Positions 24,239-28,265 of a stretch of DNA of 28,265 nt are shown here, in pieces. The stretch comes from a virus. Position 1 is the first letter of the stretch. Each line of letters starts with the position of its first letter. The stretch spans positions 1 to 28,265 of IMG/VR virus record IMGVR_UViG_3300032293_000065; one strand, 5' to 3'. The position numbers and the translations under genes are program-made. Under the pieces are notes generated by a model. That model made no database searches. It worked only from the letters and a program-made list of their open reading frames with translations, and was not told the origin of the DNA.

Positions 24239-24903
24239 CTTACATTCTTTTGGTTGTGATATATGTCTTGGTATTTTTCCCAGACGCTTTGCGCCCTTTG
24301 TAAGCTTTCGTCCTTCATTCGTCTATAATCAGTTCCGTTGCCGACATCGTGTCCTATATGCTCCGACCTCATATCCGGTAGGTAATAGTTAGTAAAGCCT
24401 GATATTGTTGCTCGTTCTCCGTAATCTCTATCCTGCATTCCGTAGGGGTCATACTCCTCATTGTAACCGCCAACCGCATCTATAAGCTCACGAGTAATAA
24501 AGTTATCTCCAAAAGGTGTATGCGTTTTATGAACTCCGTCTACTATTGGTGGCAGTTCCTCTACACAATGTATTCCTATTATGCCGGTCTTTTCTATTCG
24601 TTGTGCAAACAATACAAACTTAGCTAACCAATTCTCAGGCAGTAAAATGTCATTCGCTAATAAACAAACTGCATCGTAATTAGTAGTAAGCCTAAGTCCT
24701 GCGTTTACTCCTGCTGCTATGCCTCTTTTTTCTTTTGATAAGTCATAACCGGCAAAAGGGTAGTTAAAGTTTTCGTGCGTATCGCTTCCGTTATCTATTA
24801 AAAAACAATCAGCATTGTAACCAGAGTTAAAAAAGTTTTGGTTAATTACACGCTGCGTTAAATCGTGCCTATTTTGTGTAAGTAATAAAATAGCTACTTT
24901 CAT
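24220..24903 (-). CDS. Glycosyltransferase family 2-like protein
   Basis: The 227-residue protein begins MKVAILLLTQNRHDLTQRVI, the first strand and loop of a GT-A fold. It shows LIDNGSD (35-41) for nucleotide binding, LLANDILLP with the Asn84-Asp85 metal-site position, and YGMQDRDYGER (154-164) in the place of the catalytic base motif. The C-terminal part is short. It starts in the stop of the acyltransferase gene and overlaps the next glycosyltransferase gene, so the three probably act on one glycan. Confidence 0.8.
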   Translation of the reverse strand: MKVAILLLTQNRHDLTQRVINQNFFNSGYNADCFLIDNGSDTHENFNYPFAGYDLSKEKRGIAAGVNAGLRLTTNYDAVCLLANDILLPENWLAKFVLFAQRIEKTGIIGIHCVEELPPIVDGVHKTHTPFGDNFITRELIDAVGGYNEEYDPYGMQDRDYGERATISGFTNYYLPDMRSEHIGHDVGNGTDYRRMKDESLQRAQSVWEKYQDIYHNQKNVRCEYFV

Positions 24904-25382
24904 TATCTTATGTTTGAGCCGATTTCTCGTGCAGGAACTCCTGCGTATTTAGTATTTGGTTTTGCATCTCCTTTTACAAATGCACTTGCTCCTATCATAC
25001 AATTTTCTCCGACGTGCGTAAATTGATGTAGAACTGCGTTAAGTCCTATATTAGCACCCTCGTCAATAATTGAGTGACCGCCTATCTTAGCACCGCAACT
25101 TATTGTTACATTGTCAAAGATTTGGCAATCGTGTCCGATGTGTGCGTGTTTCATTATAAAGCAACTATTGCCTACAAATGTATCTATCTCAGTTCCTGCA
25201 TCAATAGTTACAAGACCTGTAATTACATTGTTATTGCCAATATAAACTTTGCCTTTTTCTTTTTCCCAGAACTTCTTGTGTTCTGGTTTGTCTCCTATTA
25301 TACAATAAGCACCGATGTAGTTGCCATCTCCGATAATTACGTTGTCGCCAATAATAGCGGTAGGGTGGATAAAGTTTGCCAT
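24903..25382 (-). CDS. LpxA-like hexapeptide-repeat acyltransferase
   Basis: The 159-residue protein is a left-handed beta-helix. It starts with HPTAIIGDNVIIGDG, includes YIGAYCIIGDKPEH, and its second half (HAHIGHDCQIFDNVTISCG, then AKIGGHSII, then LNAVLHQFTHVGENCMIGAS) closely follows the acyl-transfer region of LpxA. His103 in IGGH occupies the place of the catalytic His of LpxA. It lacks the LpxA C-terminal helical domain and ends instead with YAGVPAREIG, as in sugar O-acyltransferases. It probably acylates a sugar nucleotide or glycan used by the two adjacent glycosyltransferases. Confidence 0.75.
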   Translation of the reverse strand: MANFIHPTAIIGDNVIIGDGNYIGAYCIIGDKPEHKKFWEKEKGKVYIGNNNVITGLVTIDAGTEIDTFVGNSCFIMKHAHIGHDCQIFDNVTISCGAKIGGHSIIDEGANIGLNAVLHQFTHVGENCMIGASAFVKGDAKPNTKYAGVPAREIGSNIR

Positions 25383-25386
25383 TCTT

Positions 25387-25620
25387 TTATTTTTTAGGTT
25401 GTAAATCGTACCATTCGTAAAGCCTTTTAATCATATCAAAAATACAATGGCTGCACCATACTGTCAATATGAAATCTGGACTCATATACTTTCGGTATAT
25501 ATGCTCATACATTTTTAAGATGTCTAAATCTATATTCCTAACATATCCGTTCTGCACCATTTCGTAATTAGGTCTATGCAGGTCTAAATATTGGCTATGT
25601 TCTATTTCCATAAGTTCCAC
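25387..25620 (-). CDS. Small hypothetical protein with CxxC
   Basis: The 77-residue product starts MELMEIEHSQYLDLHRPNYE, has a helical middle and a C-terminal WCSHCIFDMIKRLYEWY. The CSHC pair could bind a metal or form a disulfide, but a single pair is not enough to assign a zinc finger. It overlaps the small membrane-protein gene by 19 bases. I do not recognise it. Confidence 0.6.
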   Translation of the reverse strand: MELMEIEHSQYLDLHRPNYEMVQNGYVRNIDLDILKMYEHIYRKYMSPDFILTVWCSHCIFDMIKRLYEWYDLQPKK

Positions 25621-25835
25621 ATTATTTTTGAAAGTAAAGGTGCTAACACTCCTGGTATAAATACAAACGCAATAATATCAGTACATATTGCAGGTAATAA
25701 ATATAAAACTAAACCTGTCCAAGCTGCTAAACAACTCGTGCAGCTAAACGGCTTAAAATCTAATTTCCACTTTCTATGAAATTGATGTATCTCTACAAAG
25801 AATATTGCGAAACATATTGCTGCTATAATTATCAT
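25602..25835 (-). CDS. Small membrane protein
   Basis: The 77-residue product has an N-terminal hydrophobic stretch (MIIIAAICFAIFFVEI), a polar loop with FSCTSCLAAWTG, and a second hydrophobic part (LVLYLLPAICTDIIAFVFI). Two membrane spans with a CxxC at the start of the second are expected. It overlaps the sigma-like gene by four bases (ATGA). It recalls small conserved membrane proteins with a Cys-x-x-Cys-leu-ala pattern. Function unknown. Confidence 0.65.
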   Translation of the reverse strand: MIIIAAICFAIFFVEIHQFHRKWKLDFKPFSCTSCLAAWTGLVLYLLPAICTDIIAFVFIPGVLAPLLSKIMWNLWK

Positions 25836-26308
25836 TTTCGTAATTGTTTTTTAAGTTCACGTTTAGTTAGTTTTAGTTCCCTATGAATTGACATATAAGG
25901 TATCCCTGTAACCCTGCTTAGTTCTTTAGCGTTGCAGTTATGCTTAATAGCGTACACTCTTAAAAGTTCTGCTTTGTACCAGTGCATTTTAGATAACTCA
26001 TCTTCTACTTTATTTAGTAAATCTTCGTCTCTATCGTGTACTATCAATTTAACCTCTAAAGGTTTGCGGTATGTTCTATAAAATTGGCTTGTATTACTTT
26101 GCATCATATTAATCATAGTTCTAACCAAGTAGAACTTTAATACGTTACGGGTTCGCATATCTATTAAACGTTCCTCGTCCATTTCACATAGCACCTTAAA
26201 TAGTTCGCTTCTTAAATCTTCTCGTAAATCTTCAGGCTGCATCTTTTCTATTGCTTCCTTAAGTTCTCGGCTTTCCCAAAGTTCTAATATGATGCTATTC
26301 TTGTTCAT
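25832..26308 (-). CDS. Sigma-factor-like DNA-binding protein
   Basis: The 158-residue product has two helical parts. Residues 30-85 (LRSELFKVLCEMDEERLIDM, then NVLKFYLVRTMINMMQSN) resemble sigma region 2-like helices. The C-terminus, about 108-158, looks like a region 4 helix-turn-helix: HWYKAELLRVYAI, then ELSRVTGIPYMSIHRELK with a basic end. Small sigma-like or HTH proteins could redirect host RNA polymerase to phage promoters. It overlaps the nuclease gene by 14 bases. A simple HTH regulator is the alternative. Confidence 0.65.
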   Translation of the reverse strand: MNKNSIILELWESRELKEAIEKMQPEDLREDLRSELFKVLCEMDEERLIDMRTRNVLKFYLVRTMINMMQSNTSQFYRTYRKPLEVKLIVHDRDEDLLNKVEDELSKMHWYKAELLRVYAIKHNCNAKELSRVTGIPYMSIHRELKLTKRELKKQLRK

Positions 26309-26600
26309 ATTCTTTTAGGATTAGTTTGCCGTTTTCTTCGGTTGCTATGTAGCAAAAACAATTACCGCTCTTTGCTAAGTTTAAGAATGCTATCTGATAG
26401 CTGCTTAATTTATCCCCTATTGCTTTTATTTCGCAATAAACCGCAACCCCTGTTTGTGTATGAAATCCTACCACATCTGGAACTCCTTTAAGACCTATGA
26501 AGGTGCGCCCTCGAACCGCAAGATTGTTATTGCGCCATACAAAGCACCCGTTTTTATTTAGAGTTTGGATTGCTTGTTTGGTTAATTCGTTTGCGGTCAT
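26295..26600 (-). CDS. VRR-NUC domain nuclease
   Basis: The 101-residue protein has the compact PD-(D/E)xK layout of VRR-NUC nucleases. KGVPDVVGF contains Asp42, VYCEIKA contains Glu57 and Lys59, and GDKLSSYQIAFL gives the conserved Gln69. Such standalone phage enzymes probably cut branched or flap DNA during replication or recombination. It lies between a replication-region gene and the sigma-like gene. Confidence 0.85.
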   Translation of the reverse strand: MTANELTKQAIQTLNKNGCFVWRNNNLAVRGRTFIGLKGVPDVVGFHTQTGVAVYCEIKAIGDKLSSYQIAFLNLAKSGNCFCYIATEENGKLILKEYEQE

Positions 26601-26614
26601 ATTACAAAACTATA

Positions 26615-27373
26615 TTAAGAAAATGAAACTTTACCATTTTTAATTTGCAAATCAAAAAATAAAGCTACGGCTACGGCTCTTGCCTGGTTCTTTAACCATT
26701 GCTCAGTCCATTCGTCTCGGTACTGCTTAGCGCTTATTATATCCATTTTATTAGCCTTGAAGGTAATAATCTCCATAAGTTTCTTTTTAGCAAGTGCGCC
26801 ATCTTCTTTTGTCCATACCTTAATGCCTGAACTATTAAGCTTTGTAAACACACTTAATGGGTTAAATAACCTATCAAAAGTTCTATTCTCAAGCAGCTTA
26901 TATTCTTGATAACTGTAATCAATTATTTCTAAATCGGTCAAGTGTGGTATTGCTTCTACTCGTTCTTGTGGCATCATTTTTCTTACTTCGTTTGCTTTTT
27001 TCTTGTACCTATCCATTACTTGACTAAAGTATGCAGGACTAAAGTTTTGGTAATGGTCTATAAAGTCATTAGCTACCATTTGCTTAAACGCTACTTTAAC
27101 TTCATTTATTGTAAACGCTCCGTACTCGGTTCTTATCCAATCCTCTAAAATTGCTAACTTAACTTCGCCAGGATTGTTAATACCCACAAGCTGCATCAAG
27201 TAAACAAGGTTTTGTTTAAATATGGTAGAGTTCAGATTGCGAACTCTCTCCCCCGAAAAGCTTTGCATAATCTCCTTCTCCATAGGAAGTAGAGTGGATA
27301 TAGTTGTAGTTTCTAAGGTTGTCGAGTTCGTGCTTATTAAGTTTTGGCTTATTGTTTGTAGTTCCTTTTGCAT
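26615..27373 (-). CDS. Replication-region protein of unknown function
   Basis: The 252-residue product (if the ATG at 27373 is used) is helical. It has a Thr/Ser-rich N-terminus, a central YGAFTINEVKVAFKQMVAND with ARN-like helices, YFSQVMDRYKKKANEVRKMM and a C-terminal basic helix pair. It begins inside the replication gene and overlaps it by 158 bases in another frame; an internal ATG (27283, MEKEIMQSF) would reduce the overlap to 68. Position after the replication protein suggests a helicase loader or other replisome component. I see no Walker motif, so this is position-based only. Confidence 0.65.
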   Translation of the reverse strand: MQKELQTISQNLISTNSTTLETTTISTLLPMEKEIMQSFSGERVRNLNSTIFKQNLVYLMQLVGINNPGEVKLAILEDWIRTEYGAFTINEVKVAFKQMVANDFIDHYQNFSPAYFSQVMDRYKKKANEVRKMMPQERVEAIPHLTDLEIIDYSYQEYKLLENRTFDRLFNPLSVFTKLNSSGIKVWTKEDGALAKKKLMEIITFKANKMDIISAKQYRDEWTEQWLKNQARAVAVALFFDLQIKNGKVSFS

Positions 27374-28025
27374 CTTCTTTTAAATTAAATAGACCTTTCC
27401 AACCATTTGCCATTGATTGATTAATTATTTTTATGGCAATGTCTTCGTGTCCTTTTGATAAAATTAGTAATTCTTTTAATGTTGCAAGTTCACTTTGGGT
27501 TGTCCTGTATGTAAACTTAAATTGTTTTTTCTTATAATCCTTCCAACTAAACCATAATTTTTCAAAATCCTTAGAAACAAAAGGTAGCTCTATACTTTCT
27601 TTTATTTCTTTTATATCCTTTACTTTACTTTCCTTTATAGCATTGCGGTCGCATTGCGGTGGCATTGCGTTTGCATTATTTGTGCTGCTATCCCATCGTT
27701 TAAAGGCATTTTGTCTGGCTTTTTTACTCTTCGTATCTCGTTCATCCATACGTTTTTGTACTGACATACTACCAAAGTTTTCGCCTTCAAATACAAATAA
27801 CCCGAAGTCCTGTATTACGCTTCTAATTGTTTCGCTATCCACTCGCATATCATAAGCAATGCCATCGCAGTCCATTCGCAATGCGTTTGCATTATTATAC
27901 AAGTCCTCAATGATTGTCCAGAAGATGCCGTAACCAAGCATTCCGTGTTTCCTAATAAGGAATTTAATCTTCTCATCGTTCCGACTATTATAGTCGTGTG
28001 AGAAGTAAAAGGTTTCTTTTGCCAT
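27216..28025 (-). CDS. DUF4373-type replication protein
   Basis: The 269-residue product starts with a domain (1-115) carrying YFSHDYNSRNDEKIKFLIRK and MLGYGIFWTIIEDLYNNANA, the signature of the DUF4373 (Lin1244/Lin1753-like) N-terminal domain found in phage replication initiators. A Gln/Asn/Pro linker (about 115-130) leads to a C-terminal part with WFSWKDYKKKQFKF and INQSMANGWKGLF, common at the end of phage replisome organisers. Three 11-bp tandem repeats lie in the DNA coding for the linker, and a further copy of the repeat unit lies in the region coding for residues 44-50. The ATG follows directly on a terminator T-run. Confidence 0.8.
   Translation of the reverse strand: MAKETFYFSHDYNSRNDEKIKFLIRKHGMLGYGIFWTIIEDLYNNANALRMDCDGIAYDMRVDSETIRSVIQDFGLFVFEGENFGSMSVQKRMDERDTKSKKARQNAFKRWDSSTNNANAMPPQCDRNAIKESKVKDIKEIKESIELPFVSKDFEKLWFSWKDYKKKQFKFTYRTTQSELATLKELLILSKGHEDIAIKIINQSMANGWKGLFNLKEDAKGTTNNKPKLNKHELDNLRNYNYIHSTSYGEGDYAKLFGGESSQSELYHI
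27640..27683. repeat. 11-bp tandem iteron-like repeats in replication gene
   Basis: On the plus strand the units are GCATTGCGGTC (27640-27650), GCATTGCGGTG (27651-27661), GCATTGCGTTT (27662-27672) and the diverged GCATTATTTGT (27673-27683), joined without gaps. The period of 11 is not a multiple of three, so the protein does not repeat. Confidence 0.7.
27878..27896. repeat. Distal copy of iteron-like sequence
   Basis: GCAATGCGTTTGCATTATT matches 18 of 19 bases of 27662-27680 (GCATTGCGTTTGCATTATT), 216 bases away in the same direction. A further GCAATGC lies at 27856-27862. Confidence 0.65.
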
Positions 28026-28063
28026 AAAAAAATAAACCCCGATAGCTGCGAACTACCAGGGTT
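28026..28063 (-). terminator. Terminator hairpin directly before replication gene (possible attenuator)
   Basis: On the minus strand an 11-bp stem (28053-28063 with 28035-28045, two G-T pairs) closes a 7-base loop TTCGCAG. It is followed by TA and seven T (28026-28032) that reach the ATG of the replication gene. The loop is perfectly complementary to the loop of the upstream hairpin. Confidence 0.7.
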
Positions 28064-28082
28064 ATTATTATTTAACCACTAA

Positions 28083-28114
28083 ACACATAGGCGGTTCGCA
28101 GTTCGTCTATGTGT
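28083..28114 (-). promoter_or_regulatory. 5' leader hairpin with loop complementary to terminator loop
   Basis: On the minus strand ACACATAG (28107-28114) pairs with CTATGTGT (28083-28090) around a 16-base loop. The loop holds CTGCGAAC (28094-28101), the exact complement of GTTCGCAG (28046-28053) in the downstream terminator. The hairpin should sit at the very 5' end of the transcript. Confidence 0.65.
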
Positions 28115-28122
28115 CTTTTTTA

Positions 28123-28152
28123 CAAATATAAACTAATTTTCCGTAATTTCAA
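28123..28152 (-). promoter_or_regulatory. Bacteroidota-type promoter for replication operon
   Basis: On the minus strand TTG (28150-28152) is followed after exactly 19 bases by TATATTTG (28123-28130), a full TAnnTTTG match. It overlaps the end of the upstream coding sequence. Transcription would begin near 28117. Confidence 0.75.
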
Positions 28153-28265
28153 TCTTTTGGCAAATTCTTTTTAATTTGTCCTTAAACCAATCTTCCGTGT
28201 CAATTAGGTTGTTTGCTTGTTTGATATTGTGAATTGCGGTGGTATGGTCTTTAGTGCCGGTGTAT
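28133..28265 (-). CDS. DnaA domain IV-like protein, 5' part beyond window
   Basis: The last 43 codons are seen, ending with a stop at 28133. YTGTKDHTTAIHNIKQANNL matches the DnaA box-binding signature of domain IV (GxxDHTTxxHxxxK), which reads DnaA boxes through a helix-turn-helix. A short charged tail follows (KLKRICQKIEITEN). It may be a small phage protein holding only this domain, or the end of a longer initiator. A host dnaA gene at a phage boundary is unlikely, since the next genes are phage genes. Location upstream of the replication protein suggests a role in origin binding. Confidence 0.7.
   Translation of the reverse strand, partial: YTGTKDHTTAIHNIKQANNLIDTEDWFKDKLKRICQKIEITEN

Noticed and set aside
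25175-25204. TTG-N19-TACATTTG promoter match on the minus strand
   Set aside because: It lies inside the acyltransferase gene in the middle of a tightly coupled operon with no gene start near it. A match of this length is expected by chance in AT-rich DNA.
26605-26612. TAGTTTTG box between the 252-residue gene and the nuclease gene
   Set aside because: It matches TAnnTTTG, but no TTG occurs at the right distance. The genes are 14 bases apart in an operon.
1-28265. Integrase, repressor, tRNA genes, CRISPR arrays, insertion sequences
   Set aside because: No recombinase motif, cloverleaf, regular spacer-repeat array or transposase was found on reading both strands. Their absence in one window does not prove a lytic life cycle.

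Overview
The window is a compact, AT-rich stretch of a tailed double-stranded DNA phage genome (or a prophage cut from its context). Every gene I can support reads on the minus strand, so transcription runs from high to low coordinates. The host is most likely a member of the Bacteroidota. Two strong promoters match the Bacteroidota sigma-A pattern (TTG or TTTG, 19 bases, TAnnTTTG), start codons are preceded by A-rich rather than Shine-Dalgarno sequence, and the structural proteins look like those of phages of Flavobacterium-type hosts. No integrase, repressor, tRNA or CRISPR array is visible. No gene-free stretch exceeds 300 bases.

Region by region, in order of transcription. (1) 28265-25387, early and replication module: the C-terminus of a DnaA-domain-IV-like protein, a structured leader, a DUF4373-type replication protein whose gene carries 11-bp iteron-like repeats, an unknown protein that overlaps it, a VRR-NUC nuclease, a sigma-like DNA-binding protein and two small proteins. 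(2) 25382-23243, sugar module: an LpxA-like hexapeptide acyltransferase and two glycosyltransferases. (3) 23252-19533, modification and packaging: a small conserved protein, an HNH endonuclease, two small proteins, a ParB-like/DNA methyltransferase fusion, and the terminase small and large subunits. (4) 19497-17746: a strong promoter, a run of tiny membrane-protein genes, and a tail-assembly-chaperone-like gene with a probable -1 ribosomal frameshift. (5) 17670-11672, tail: three structural proteins and a short tape measure protein. (6) 11636-8878, head: XkdF-like protease, scaffold-like protein, major capsid protein and a probable tail tube protein, with terminators after the last two. (7) 8787-1142: a small structural protein, a portal with extra C-terminal domains, connector and tail-completion proteins, a 1149-residue tail fibre and two accessory proteins. 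(8) 1142-1, lysis: holin-like protein, unimolecular-spanin-like lipoprotein, a single-span membrane protein and a second lipoprotein cut by the window edge.

The most interesting points are as follows. First, the leader upstream of the replication gene has two hairpins whose loops are perfectly complementary over 7-8 bases, the second being a terminator whose T-run touches the start codon. Second, that same gene contains 11-bp tandem repeats that are out of phase with its codons, a possible origin inside an initiator gene as in phage lambda O. Third, the tail genes lie between the terminase and the capsid genes, which is not the usual order. Fourth, a phage-borne LpxA-like enzyme sits beside two glycosyltransferases. 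All function calls come from reading the sequence; no database search was run.
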